Below, one piece after another: positions 1-11,632 of a stretch of DNA of 64,000 nt; positions within the stretch are counted from its first letter, which is position 1; the number at the start of each line of letters is the position of its first letter. A program made the position numbers and the translations under genes. Below the pieces are notes generated by a model that saw only the letters and a list, made by a program, of their open reading frames with translations, did not search any database and was not told where the DNA came from. This DNA comes from Comamonas sp. lk (GTDB lineage: Bacteria; Pseudomonadota; Gammaproteobacteria; Burkholderiales; Burkholderiaceae_C), in the NCBI RefSeq assembly GCF_900564145.1, contig NZ_UOOB01000001.1, positions 620,001 through 684,000 on the forward strand, read 5' to 3'.

Positions 1-50
1 AGGTGCAGCAGCTCATCATCGGCCGCGACCTTATCAAAAGTCATAGCTAA
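1..50 (+). CDS. C-terminal end of an upstream CDS (partial)
   Basis: The plus-strand frame starting at base 3 is open from the window edge to a TAA at 48-50 and encodes about fifteen residues ending LIIGRDLIKSHS. It stops 54 bases before the CoA-ligase start on the same strand, so it could be the tail of the preceding gene in the same aromatic-acid operon. In related operons that neighbour is often a CoA-thioester hydroxylase or beta-oxidation enzyme, but fifteen residues are too few to name it. The tail could also be a chance open frame. Confidence 0.35.
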   Translation, partial: VQQLIIGRDLIKSHS

Positions 51-104
51 AAGCGCAAGACCATCCAACGCAAGACCGGGTTTTTGTTCAAGAGGTTTGG
101 AACC

Positions 105-1724
105 ATGTCGTACACCGCGCATATCGACACTTTTGCTGCCGACAATCTGCCGCCGCCGCAGCTGCAGCCGGACTTTATTTTTGAGCTGCCCGAGCTGCAG
201 TTCCCCGAGCGGCTGAACTGTGCGGCGCAGCTGCTGGACAGACATGTGGCCGAAGGGCGGGGCGAGCGCCTGTGCATTCAGGCCGCAGGTGTTCGCTGGA
301 CCTATGCCGATCTGCAGGACAAGGCCAACCGGATTGCGAATGTGCTCACGCAGCAGCTGGGCTTGGTGGCGGGCAACCGCGTGCTGCTGTGTGCGCCCAA
401 CAATCCCATGATGGTGGCTTGCTGGTTTGGCGTCATCAAGGCCGGCGGTATTGCCGTGGCGGCCATGCCGCTGCTGCGTGCCAAGGAGCTGTCTACCATC
501 GTCGATATTGCGCAGGTCAGCCATGCGCTGTGCGACGAGGCATTGCGCGCCGAAGTGCTGGGCGCCCAGCAGCAATGCCAGACCCTGAAGGTGGTGCAGT
601 TCTTCAATGCCAAGAGCGGCGATGGCCTGCAGGGGCTGGAAGCTCTGATGGATGGAGCATCCGGCCAGTTCGAGACCGTGGATACGGCAGCAACCGATAC
701 CTGTCTGCTGGGCTTTACTTCGGGCACCACCGGCGTTCCCAAGGCCACCATGCATTTCCACCGCGATGTGATGGCCGTCTGTGCCTGCTGGCCGCAGCAC
801 ACCTTGCGTGCCAATGCCGACGATGTGTTCATAGGCAGCCCGCCGATGGCATTCACCTTCGGGCTGGGCGGACAGGTGCTGTTTCCCATGGCCATCGGTG
901 CCAGCATGGCGTTGCTGGAGAAAGCCGGGCCGCCGCAGCTGGTCGACGGCATAGAGCAGTTTGGCGCGACCGTGGTGTTCACCGCGCCCACCTCTTACCG
1001 CGTCATGGCCCAGCAAGGCGAGCGCATGCGCCAGACCCGGCTGCGCAAATGCGTCTCGGCCGGCGAGGCCTTGACTGCCTCCACGCGTGCGCTATGGAAA
1101 GATGCCACCGGCATCGAGATCATTGATGGCATAGGCTCTACCGAGATGCTGCACATCTTCATCTCGCACCGCGAGGAAGAGGCCAGGCCCGGAGCTACCG
1201 GCAAGGCCGTGCCCGGCTACCAAGCCAAGGTGGTGGATGACGCGGGCCAGGAGGTGCCGCCGGGGACGGTGGGCAAGCTGGCCGTGCAAGGCCCTACGGG
1301 CTGCCGCTATCTGAACGACAGCCGCCAGACCAAGTATGTCAGCCATGGCTGGAACCTGACCGGCGATGCCTATCTGATGGATGCCGACGGCTATTTTGTC
1401 TATCAGGCGCGCACCGACGACATGATCATCTCGGCCGGCTACAACATCGCCGCGCCCGAGGTGGAAGAAGCGTTGATGGCGCATGCGGCCGTGGCCGAAT
1501 GCGCGGTGATCGGCGTCGCCGATGCCGAGCGCGGCCAGATCGTCAAGGCTTTTGTGGTGCTGCGTGCCGGCCATGTGGGCGACGAGGCCATGGCCAAGAC
1601 GCTGCAGGATTTTGTGAAAAACACGGTGGCACCCTACAAATATCCGCGCGCCGTGCAGTTCGTCTCCCAGCTGCCGCGCACGCCCACGGGCAAGCTGCAG
1701 CGCTTCAGATTGCATCAGCCGTGA
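105..1724 (+). CDS. Benzoate/2-aminobenzoate-type aryl-CoA ligase
   Basis: This is an adenylate-forming enzyme (ANL superfamily) that would activate an aromatic carboxylate with ATP and CoA in the cytoplasm. The AMP-binding P-loop TSGTTGVPKAT is near residue 205, the aryl-CoA-ligase motif GSTEMLHIF near 343, and the C-terminal hinge and lysine motif PRTPTGKLQRF near 523. The 539-aa length fits benzoate- and 2-aminobenzoate-CoA ligases. I chose the ATG at 105, preceded by AGAGG, over an in-frame TTG at 84. It is followed by a hotdog thioesterase and a Rid protein, which suggests one operon for a CoA-dependent (hybrid) aromatic pathway. Substrate is inferred; benzoate, 2-aminobenzoate and salicylate all remain possible. 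Confidence 0.85.
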   Translation: MSYTAHIDTFAADNLPPPQLQPDFIFELPELQFPERLNCAAQLLDRHVAEGRGERLCIQAAGVRWTYADLQDKANRIANVLTQQLGLVAGNRVLLCAPNNPMMVACWFGVIKAGGIAVAAMPLLRAKELSTIVDIAQVSHALCDEALRAEVLGAQQQCQTLKVVQFFNAKSGDGLQGLEALMDGASGQFETVDTAATDTCLLGFTSGTTGVPKATMHFHRDVMAVCACWPQHTLRANADDVFIGSPPMAFTFGLGGQVLFPMAIGASMALLEKAGPPQLVDGIEQFGATVVFTAPTSYRVMAQQGERMRQTRLRKCVSAGEALTASTRALWKDATGIEIIDGIGSTEMLHIFISHREEEARPGATGKAVPGYQAKVVDDAGQEVPPGTVGKLAVQGPTGCRYLNDSRQTKYVSHGWNLTGDAYLMDADGYFVYQARTDDMIISAGYNIAAPEVEEALMAHAAVAECAVIGVADAERGQIVKAFVVLRAGHVGDEAMAKTLQDFVKNTVAPYKYPRAVQFVSQLPRTPTGKLQRFRLHQP

Positions 1725-1802
1725 TTGCTATGCTTGTAATAGCTGGTTGCGAATATACAGTGTGCGCTCAACGCGATATTTGTCTGATTTCTGGAGCCCT
1801 GC

Positions 1803-2249
1803 ATGTCTGAGTCTGTCGCCGCCTTGCCGCGCTTTGTGACGCAAGTGCCGATTCGCTTTGCGCACTGCGATCCGGCCGGCATCATTTTCTTTCCGCAGTA
1901 TCTGGTGCTGTTCAACGGCCTGGTGGAAGACTGGTTCAACCAGGCGCTGCAAGTGCCTTATGCGCAGATGCTGGCGACGGATCGTATTGGTCTGCCCATC
2001 GTGCATCTGGAGTGTGATTTTCGTGCCATCACCCGCATGGGCGAGGTGGTGAGCCTGGGGCTGTCTGTGGCCAAGCTGGGAACGCGCTCGCTGACTTTGG
2101 CGCTCGACTGCCTGGGGCCCGACGGCCAGCTACGCGTCTCGGCGCAGAAGGTGCTGGTGTTCACCGATCTGCAAACCCATCAGGCGCTCAGCGTTCCCTC
2201 TCATATCCGCACTGCCATGGAGCAGTGGATGCAATCGTCTTCACATTGA
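1803..2249 (+). CDS. 4-hydroxybenzoyl-CoA thioesterase-like hotdog protein
   Basis: This 148-aa single-domain hotdog thioesterase is of the 4-HBT type. The family signature FAHCDPAGIIFFPQY lies at residues 19-33, with Asp23 in the position of the catalytic aspartate. Such enzymes hydrolyse aryl-CoA esters, either as a pathway step or to release CoA trapped in dead-end thioesters. It begins 78 bases after the CoA ligase and ends 13 bases before the Rid gene, all on one strand, so it probably acts on the product of the ligase or a later intermediate. Exact substrate cannot be read from the sequence. Confidence 0.85.
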   Translation: MSESVAALPRFVTQVPIRFAHCDPAGIIFFPQYLVLFNGLVEDWFNQALQVPYAQMLATDRIGLPIVHLECDFRAITRMGEVVSLGLSVAKLGTRSLTLALDCLGPDGQLRVSAQKVLVFTDLQTHQALSVPSHIRTAMEQWMQSSSH

Positions 2250-2262
2250 AAAGGAAGCAAAC

Positions 2263-2655
2263 ATGCAAGTACTGCTGCCACCGGGCTGGCCCCGGCCCAA
2301 GGGTTATGCCAACGGCGTCTCGGTGCAAGGCCGCCAGATTTTTGTGGCCGGAATGATTGGCTGGGATGGTGATGGCGTGTTCCACACCGACGAACTGGCC
2401 GGCCAGGTACGCCAGGCGCTGCAAAACATTGTGGCGGTGCTGGCCGCCGGCGGCGCCAAGCCCGAGCACATTGTGCGCATGACCTGGTACATCACCGACA
2501 AGCAAGACTATCTGGCCCAGCAGGCCGAGATCGGCCGGGCTTACCGCGATCTGATCGGCTCGTTCAGCGTGGCGATGACGGCAGTGCAGGTGGCGGCGCT
2601 GATTGAAGACCGGGCCAAGGTGGAGATCGAGGTGACGGCCGTGGTGCCTGAATGA
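2263..2655 (+). CDS. Rid (YjgF/YER057c/UK114) family protein lacking the catalytic Arg
   Basis: This 130-aa protein has the Rid fold, with VSVQGRQIFVAGMIGWDG near residues 19-36 and VEIEVTAVVPE at the C terminus. Canonical RidA uses Arg105 to bind the substrate carboxylate during 2-aminoacrylate hydrolysis. Aligning the FPARSCVEVARL segment of enteric RidA with FSVAMTAVQVAAL here puts Met105 in that place, so imine-deaminase activity is doubtful. Rid paralogues occur in aromatic-CoA operons, and this one follows a CoA ligase and a thioesterase. It has an upstream AAGGAAG ribosome-binding site about ten bases before the ATG. Family assignment is firm, function is not. Confidence 0.85.
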   Translation: MQVLLPPGWPRPKGYANGVSVQGRQIFVAGMIGWDGDGVFHTDELAGQVRQALQNIVAVLAAGGAKPEHIVRMTWYITDKQDYLAQQAEIGRAYRDLIGSFSVAMTAVQVAALIEDRAKVEIEVTAVVPE

Positions 2656-2700
2656 GATTGCTATTGATTGTGTAGCTTGTAGCGTTTGATGGATCTGGGC
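2655..2700 (+). repeat. AGCTAT-type mini-repeat copy
   Basis: The segment contains GTAGCTTGTAGCGTTTGAT and GGGCTCAAGGC, related to the mini-element seen at 9384, 43066, 50300 and 57104. It sits just after the Rid stop codon and before the terminator. The match is diverged. Confidence 0.4.
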
Positions 2701-2751
2701 TCAAGGCAGAAAATGCCTGAGAAAGCTCCGAAAAACGCGAGCCGCATGCAA

Positions 2752-2784
2752 AACACAAAAGGCGCCAGTGGCGCCTTTTGTGTT
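2752..2784. terminator. Bidirectional intrinsic terminator
   Basis: A perfect 15-bp stem (AACACAAAAGGCGCC) with an AGT loop lies between the convergent Rid and pldA genes. The A/T-rich outer stem gives a U-run after the GC core in either direction, so it can end both transcripts. Confidence 0.85.
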
Positions 2785-2798
2785 GCGGGTCTGCGGTC

Positions 2799-4088
2799 TC
2801 AGAAATCCAGCAGACTCAGGCCCACACTGAACGTGGTGCGCTTGTTGTTGTAGTCGATCAGGCTGTCGCCATAGCCGCTGAACAGCTGGACATGCAGGCG
2901 CAGATTGCTCTTGCCGCCATTCCAGCCTTCGCCCAGGGTGCGCAGCCATTCGACGCGGCCCGAGCCCTTGCCTTTGCCCACCGAACCACGTGCGGTAAAG
3001 CCCAGATAGTTCTGCTCGTTGACGTTCCAGCCCAGCTTGATTTCACCGCGACCTATGTAGTCCTGGATATGGGGGTTGTCGTCTTCCAGAGCGCTCTCGC
3101 TCAGGCGCTGCCAGGCCTTCAGATGCAGCTGCCAGCGGTTACCCAGTTCGGCACCGGTCATCAGATACCAGCGGTTCCAGCTGCGCGAAATCGGATTGCT
3201 CTGGCCGTTGGATTGGTGAGCAATACCCACGCCCGAGTAGCGCCAGCGCCAGCCGAAGGGCAGCTGCGCGTCGCTGGGGTAGACGTAGAACATCTCGGGT
3301 TCATGGTCGGTGGTGCGGAAGGGGCGCGAGATATCGCCGTTGAACAGCTGCCAGTAGGACTGCTGCGTATAGCCAAACCACAGCGAATCCTTGCCGCTGG
3401 AGGTGGGGCCGGTCAGCAGGCCCGACGCAATCTTGGTGCGTGCCGACAGCTGCAGCCGCATCTCATGCTCCTGATAGGGCTGGGAGCTGCTGGGCGAGCC
3501 GCGAGAGGGTGAATAAGGCTGCTGGTTGACGTTATCGCCTACGACCACCGAGACGCTCATGGGGCGGTAGCCGCGGAAGCTGAAAGTGCCGCAGTCCGAG
3601 CCAGGCTCCAGCTCGTAGTAGCGCGAGAGTTCGCTGTAGCGGGGATCGCGGCAGCCGCCATTGGTCGGCGTGACGGGAAGCGTCAGACCCTGGCCGTCGC
3701 CGGCTGTGGCTAAGGCCATCGGCGCTACGGCAGCCGTTGCTGAGGCAGCCGCTGCTGCATCGGTCGTTGCTGCGGCAGCCGCTGCGGTGGCAGAAGCGCT
3801 TGTGTCAGCCGCAGTTGCGGAAGCTGCGGGCGTCGGTGCCGACCGCTTGCTGGCCGGTGGTGCGCTCAGCGGCTGCTGGGCTTGGGCCCAGGCATCGAAA
3901 CAGGCCAGGCGGGCCTGGTTGTCGGTGGCGGCCGCACATTGGCGCCAGGCTTCGGGCGGCAGAGGTGCGGTCTCGGCCGCTTGGGCCGGTAGCATCCAGC
4001 CACAGGCCGCCAATGCGCTCGCAATGGCGGCGGCTGTGCCTGCTTGTGGCAGTGGTTTCAGGCGCGCGTTTGGAACAAAGGGGTACAT
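2799..4088 (-). CDS. pldA: Outer-membrane phospholipase A (OMPLA)
   Basis: The 429-aa protein has a signal peptide (start MYPFVPNARLKPLPQAG, cleavage around AQAAE), an Ala-rich linker and a C-terminal 12-strand barrel domain. The OMPLA active site HQSNGQS...SRSWNR is at about residues 290-305, giving the His-Ser-Asn catalytic set. OMPLA hydrolyses acyl ester bonds of phospholipids that reach the outer leaflet and needs Ca2+ and dimerisation. The frame is open up to 4247, but that start would overlap the next gene and puts an implausible 53 residues before the signal peptide, so the ATG at 4088 is preferred. The poly-Ala/Thr linker between residues about 70 and 130 is longer than in enteric PldA. 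Confidence 0.9.
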   Translation of the reverse strand: MYPFVPNARLKPLPQAGTAAAIASALAACGWMLPAQAAETAPLPPEAWRQCAAATDNQARLACFDAWAQAQQPLSAPPASKRSAPTPAASATAADTSASATAAAAAATTDAAAAASATAAVAPMALATAGDGQGLTLPVTPTNGGCRDPRYSELSRYYELEPGSDCGTFSFRGYRPMSVSVVVGDNVNQQPYSPSRGSPSSSQPYQEHEMRLQLSARTKIASGLLTGPTSSGKDSLWFGYTQQSYWQLFNGDISRPFRTTDHEPEMFYVYPSDAQLPFGWRWRYSGVGIAHQSNGQSNPISRSWNRWYLMTGAELGNRWQLHLKAWQRLSESALEDDNPHIQDYIGRGEIKLGWNVNEQNYLGFTARGSVGKGKGSGRVEWLRTLGEGWNGGKSNLRLHVQLFSGYGDSLIDYNNKRTTFSVGLSLLDF

Positions 4089-4164
4089 GGTCAAGATGGC
4101 TGCAAAAAAGTGAAAAGAATGTGGGTGGTTTTGCGGTGGTTCAGAGTTGGAGTTGTGGCTGGCG

Positions 4165-4605
4165 TTATGGCTGGCTTTTGCGCAGGACAAAAGTCTGGCG
4201 GGGTCCGTCTTCTCCGGCCTGGAATTCACCCTGGATTTCGTGGGCACAGCTGTCGCTCACCGCCTGGCCCAGCCAGGTGCCGGTGATGTGCACGCCGTCC
4301 GCGCTTTCCTCCAGTGTGATGCTGCCCTGATTCACATCGCCCACCATGGGATAGCGGCTGCCGGGGCGTTCTATCGTGCCTTTGACATTGCCCTTCCATT
4401 CAGGATGGGGGTCCAGCACGATACGAACGGCCTCATCGCGGCCGGAGATCGTGCCCTGCCATTGGCCTTGCAACTGCTTGTCCGTCATGACGGAGTCGGT
4501 GTTGCAAGCGGCAGAGGGTTCAGAAGTGATTTGGGCGAAAGTGCTTGATAGGAAAGCGCTTGCAGCTATGAAAAGCAGAGCTTTTTTGAGCTTGTGCTGG
4601 GTCAT
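4165..4605 (-). CDS. Small secreted/periplasmic protein of unknown function
   Basis: A 146-aa protein begins MTQHKLKKALLFIAASAFLS, a typical Sec signal peptide with predicted cleavage after STFA. The mature part carries short beta-rich stretches (GQWQGTISGRDEAVRIVL, TITLEES-like, VHITGTWLGQAV) and two or three cysteines, one near SDSCAHEIQG, suggesting a small lipocalin- or OB-like periplasmic domain. I do not recognise the family. The ATG at 4605 is chosen because the frame further upstream gives a proline-rich run before the signal peptide. It lies between rep and pldA on the same strand. Part of its signal peptide is encoded by a copy of the local AGCTAT mini-repeat. Confidence 0.7.
   Translation of the reverse strand: MTQHKLKKALLFIAASAFLSSTFAQITSEPSAACNTDSVMTDKQLQGQWQGTISGRDEAVRIVLDPHPEWKGNVKGTIERPGSRYPMVGDVNQGSITLEESADGVHITGTWLGQAVSDSCAHEIQGEFQAGEDGPRQTFVLRKSQP
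4539..4588 (-). repeat. Mini-repeat copy inside a signal-peptide coding region
   Basis: Read on the minus strand this contains TTCATAGCTGCAAGCGCTTT, closely similar to TTGATAGCTGCCAGCGCTTT in the dsbD gene at 30215-30268. Here it encodes FIAASAF of the secreted protein; in dsbD the equivalent stretch encodes LIAASAL. Confidence 0.55.
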
Positions 4606-4615
4606 GTCAATCGGA

Positions 4616-6700
4616 TCAATGGGCCGGCCCGGTTGTCGGGCCGGTGGCGGTGGGGGCTTTGCGCGCGGCAAATTCCTCACGCAGCTTGCGCAGTTTCTCG
4701 CGCGGGTCTTCCTTGGCGGTGGAGGAGTCCAGCCCCATCTCCTTGATGAAGCGGCTGGGCTGGCAGGCCACCATTTCGCGCCCTTTCTTGCGGCGCTTGG
4801 TCCAGCTCACGGCCAGGGTGCGCTGGGCACGGGTGATGCCCACATACATGAGGCGACGCTCTTCCTGCAGACGGGCGGCGGTTTCGTCGCTGACCTGCAG
4901 CTGGCGGCCGTTGTCATCATCGAGCTTGAAGGGCAGCATGCCCTCGGTCACGCCGACCAGGATGACATGCGGCCATTCCAGACCCTTGGAGGCGTGAAGC
5001 GTGGAGAGCACCACCATGTCCTGCTCTTTTTCGCGCTCGCTGATGGTGGAGAGCAGGGCAATATTCTGCGAAACCTCGAGCAGGCTTTTCACCTCGGTCT
5101 GCGTGGTGGTGCCGGCCGCATCTTCGATGGCGCCGCCGGCGCGCTGGGCCATCCAGTCGCAGAACTCCAGCACATTGCTCCAGCGCGCGGCAGCCACGGT
5201 TTCGCTGTCCTCGCTGTCGTACAGATACTGCTCGTAGCCGATCTCCTTAAGCCAGTCCACGAGAAAGCTGCGCGAATCCTGCGCGCCCAGCGTATGGCGG
5301 GCGCGGTATTCCAGGTCATTGATGTAGCGGCCAAACTCCAGCAGGCTTTCGAAGGCCTTCTTGGGAAGCGCATCTTCCAGCATGGAATTGAACAGCGAGC
5401 CGAACATGGACAGCTTGTGCGCGCCCGAGAACTCGCCCAGCTTGCCCAGCGTGGTATGGCCTATGCCGCGCTTGGGCGTGCCGATGGCGCGCAGAAAAGC
5501 CGGGTCGTCGTCGTTGTTGATCCACAGGCGAAACCAGGCGCACAAATCCTTGATTTCGGCGCGGTCGAAAAACGAGGTGCCGCCCGAAACCTTGTAGGGG
5601 ATATTGGCCTTGCGCAGCGCCTTCTCGAAGGGCTTGGCCTGGTGGTTGGCGCGGTAAAGAATCGCCATGTCTTTCCAGGCCGGCTGGGGGTTGCTGCCGG
5701 CACGCAGGCCTTGAATGCGGGCCACGGCGCGCTCGGCTTCATGCTCTTCGGTGTCGCAATCCACGATGCGCACCGGTTCGCCTTCGCCCAGCTCGGAGAA
5801 CAAGGTCTTGGGAAACAGCTTGGGGTTGGGGCCGATCACATTGTTGGCCGCCCGCAAAATAGCGCTGGTGGAGCGGTAGTTTTGCTCCAGCTTGATGAGC
5901 TTGAGCTCGGGGTAGTCGAGGGGCAGTTTTTTGAGGTTGTCCAGCGTGGCCCCGCGCCAGCCGTAGATGGACTGGTCGTCATCGCCCACGGCAGTGAAGT
6001 GGCCGCGCTCGCCGACCAGCATCTTGAGCAGCTCGTACTGCGTGGCATTGGTGTCCTGATATTCGTCGACCAGCACATGGCCCAGCAGACGCTGCCATTT
6101 CTCGCGCACCTCGGGGTGGCCGCGCAGCAGTCGCATGGGCATGCCGATAAGGTCGTCGAAGTCCACGCTCTGGTAGGCCGTGAGCCGTTCTTCATAGCGC
6201 TGCATGATGAGGGCAATCGTGCGCTCGTTGTCGTCCTGGGCCATGGCCAAGGCCTTGCGGCTGTCCCAGCCGGCGTTCTTCCAGCCGCTGATGGTCCACT
6301 GCCATTGGCGGGCCGTGGCCGCATCGGTGGTGCCGCCGGCGCAATCCTTCAAGATGCCGGTCACGTCATCGGTGTCCAGAATGCTGAACTGGGGCTTGAG
6401 GCCTAGCGCATGGCCGTCTTCACGCACCATGCGCACGCCCAGGGCGTGGAAGGTGCAGATCAGCACTTCCTTGGCCTTGCGGCCTATCAGCCCGGTCGCA
6501 CGTTCGCGCATTTCTGCTGCCGCCTTGTTGGTAAAGGTGATGGCTGCAATACGTTTGGGAGCCATGCCTGTTTCAATCAGACGCGCAATCTTTTGCGTGA
6601 TCACCCGCGTTTTGCCCGAGCCGGCACCGGCCAGCACCAGGCATGGGCCTTCTGTGTAATGCACGGCTTGAAGCTGAGCGAGGTTTAGACCTGCGGACAT
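4616..6700 (-). CDS. rep: ATP-dependent DNA helicase Rep (UvrD/Rep SF1A family)
   Basis: This 694-aa 3'-5' helicase assists replication-fork progress and restart. Walker A AGAGSGKT is at residues 24-31, Walker B DEYQDTN near 210, followed by motif III GDDDQSIYGWRGA, then motifs IV-VI including the LSTLHASKGLEW and VGITRAQ stretches near the C terminus. The length and the absence of the longer UvrD C-terminal tail favour Rep over UvrD. The ATG at 6700 starts MSAGLNLAQLQAV, the usual Rep N terminus; the frame is open further upstream without homology. It ends ten bases before the secreted-protein start, so the two may be co-transcribed. Confidence 0.9.
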   Translation of the reverse strand: MSAGLNLAQLQAVHYTEGPCLVLAGAGSGKTRVITQKIARLIETGMAPKRIAAITFTNKAAAEMRERATGLIGRKAKEVLICTFHALGVRMVREDGHALGLKPQFSILDTDDVTGILKDCAGGTTDAATARQWQWTISGWKNAGWDSRKALAMAQDDNERTIALIMQRYEERLTAYQSVDFDDLIGMPMRLLRGHPEVREKWQRLLGHVLVDEYQDTNATQYELLKMLVGERGHFTAVGDDDQSIYGWRGATLDNLKKLPLDYPELKLIKLEQNYRSTSAILRAANNVIGPNPKLFPKTLFSELGEGEPVRIVDCDTEEHEAERAVARIQGLRAGSNPQPAWKDMAILYRANHQAKPFEKALRKANIPYKVSGGTSFFDRAEIKDLCAWFRLWINNDDDPAFLRAIGTPKRGIGHTTLGKLGEFSGAHKLSMFGSLFNSMLEDALPKKAFESLLEFGRYINDLEYRARHTLGAQDSRSFLVDWLKEIGYEQYLYDSEDSETVAAARWSNVLEFCDWMAQRAGGAIEDAAGTTTQTEVKSLLEVSQNIALLSTISEREKEQDMVVLSTLHASKGLEWPHVILVGVTEGMLPFKLDDDNGRQLQVSDETAARLQEERRLMYVGITRAQRTLAVSWTKRRKKGREMVACQPSRFIKEMGLDSSTAKEDPREKLRKLREEFAARKAPTATGPTTGPAH

Positions 6701-7012
6701 GTAGCAGAGGAACTCATAAAAATAGGGGAGCTGGGAGCATACAGCCTTGGTCTGTTCATGCTCGGCGGGGTGGTTTTGACAAACTGTGTCAGGGCCGAGG
6801 CCTGATGACTGCCAATGACAGCGGATGACCGCCCGGGGCGGTGATATCCGGACACTATCAAACGGAAACATTTTCAGGCGGCAGTCAAGCGGGCCTGACT
6901 TGCTGTTGCGAAAAGAACCTTTGGTTTGCGTCTGGGGGCGATGCTTTCCGGTTTCAAAAATTTCACAGCCATGGCTGCGCTTGCATGGCGGCAGCCCTGT
7001 CAGAATTTGCGG

Positions 7013-7957
7013 GTGCTGTCCGTTCTACTCATCACCTTCCCCTTCTTTGCCCTGGTGGCCTGCGGCTTTATCGCCACCTGGCGCGGTGTTCTGCCGCTGG
7101 CGGCGATTCCGGGGCTGAATGCTTTTGTGCTGTACTTTGCGCTGCCCTGCATGCTGTACCGCTTTGGCGCACAGACGCCGATAGCGCAGCTGCTGGATGT
7201 GAACGTGACGGTGGTCTATCTGCTGTGCGGCCTGCTCATGGTGGGAGCTACGGTGATGCTGACCCGCCGACGCATGGGCTGGAACGATGCGGCCTTTGGC
7301 GCGCTGGTGGCTGCTTTCCCCAATACCGGTTTCATGGGCGTGCCCATGCTGGTGGCGCTGCTGGGTGCCCAGAGCGCCGGCCCGGTGATTGTGACCATGG
7401 CCATAGACATGATTCTCACCACCTCGCTGTGCATAGGGCTGTCGCGGCTGGATCTGGCGGGCGGGCTGTGGCCGGCGCTGCGCAATGCGTTCAAAGGCAT
7501 GCTGGCCAATCCCATGCCCTGGTCGATTGCGCTGGGAGGCATGGCCTCGGCCATGGGCTGGGTCCTGCCGGGCCCGGTCGATCAAACCGTGGCCATGCTG
7601 GCGGGAGCGGCCTCTCCGGTGGCGCTGTTCACCATCGGTGCCGTGCTGGCCCGCTCGCAGCGCAACAGCCACGAACGCGTGGCCGCGCGCGACTATATGC
7701 CCATAGCCCTGGCCAAGCTCATGGTTCATCCGCTGCTGGTGTTTGCCGTGGGCAAGGCTGCCATGGCCCTGGGCCTGCCGTTGACGCAAAACGCCCTGGT
7801 AGTGCTGGTGCTGCTGGCGGCGCTGCCATCGGCCAGCAATGTCTCGCTGCTCACCGAGCGTTACGGCGCCCACAGCGGCCGCGTGGCCAGAATCATTCTG
7901 GTCTCGACCAGCCTGGCCTTTCTGACCTTCTCGGCAGCCGTGGCCTTGATGGCCTAG
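7013..7957 (+). CDS. AEC (auxin efflux carrier) family transporter
   Basis: This integral membrane protein has about ten hydrophobic segments in the AEC pattern, beginning LSVLLITFPFFALVACGF, with the typical FPNTGFMGVPM re-entrant loop and ALPSASNVSLLTERYG near the C terminus. AEC proteins export or exchange small carboxylates, amino acids or other organic anions. The GTG at 7013 gives 314 aa, the normal family length. ATG at 6941 or a start at 6926 would add 24-29 residues without a membrane segment, so start choice is uncertain. It stands alone on its strand and ends in a strong terminator, convergent with the asparaginase gene. Confidence 0.8.
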   Translation: MLSVLLITFPFFALVACGFIATWRGVLPLAAIPGLNAFVLYFALPCMLYRFGAQTPIAQLLDVNVTVVYLLCGLLMVGATVMLTRRRMGWNDAAFGALVAAFPNTGFMGVPMLVALLGAQSAGPVIVTMAIDMILTTSLCIGLSRLDLAGGLWPALRNAFKGMLANPMPWSIALGGMASAMGWVLPGPVDQTVAMLAGAASPVALFTIGAVLARSQRNSHERVAARDYMPIALAKLMVHPLLVFAVGKAAMALGLPLTQNALVVLVLLAALPSASNVSLLTERYGAHSGRVARIILVSTSLAFLTFSAAVALMA

Positions 7958-7959
7958 CA

Positions 7960-8007
7960 AAAACAATAGCGGCTTGCGCAAGTACCACCTGCGCAAGCCG
8001 CTGTTTT
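7960..8007 (+). terminator. Intrinsic terminator after the AEC gene
   Basis: A perfect 13-bp stem AGCGGCTTGCGCA / TGCGCAAGCCGCT with a nine-base loop is followed by GTTTT and preceded by AAAACA, right after the AEC stop codon. Confidence 0.85.
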
Positions 8008-8053
8008 GATCATCAACTTGAAACCAAGCATGTCCCAGCAAAGAGGCAGCCAG

Positions 8054-8136
8054 CAAGAGCCTAGGCGGCCCCGCCGCCTCGCGGCAAAGGCTGCCGTCCC
8101 CTTGAGGGGAAGCCGCGCTAGCGGCTCAGGGGTGGA
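8054..8136 (-). repeat. Stop-codon-abutting structured repeat (3'-end repeat), copy 1
   Basis: Read with the asparaginase transcript, CACCCCTGAGCCGC-TAGC-GCGGCTTCCCC follows the stop codon within a few bases. It forms hairpins GAGCCGC/GCGGCTT, CCCCTCAAGGGG and GGCGGCGGGGCCGCC. Other copies are at 33049, 36290, 39943, 43156 and 55336. Confidence 0.75.
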
Positions 8137-9378
<1,242 letters not shown>

Positions 9379-9383
9379 TTAGG

Positions 9384-9440
9384 GTTTATTTGATAGCTGC
9401 ATGTGCTTGATACATAAAGGCTTGAGGCCTAAAAGACTCA
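9384..9440 (+). repeat. AGCTAT-type mini-repeat copy
   Basis: TTTGATAGCTGCATGTGCTTG, followed by ATACATAAAGGCTTGAGGCC, matches the mini-element pattern (TTGATAGCTGC, a GCTTG core and a trailing GGC-rich end). It lies in the spacer between ansB and priA. Confidence 0.5.
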
Positions 9441-9463
9441 AATTTCTGAGCTGGCACACAGCT

Positions 9464-11632
<2,169 letters not shown>

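Noticed and set aside
2799..4247. Longer pldA start at 4247
   Set aside because: It would overlap the next gene's coding region and place 53 residues before a good signal peptide.
4376..6406. 676-codon open frame antisense to rep
   Set aside because: Opposite a clear helicase gene with all motifs; composition is that of a shadow frame.
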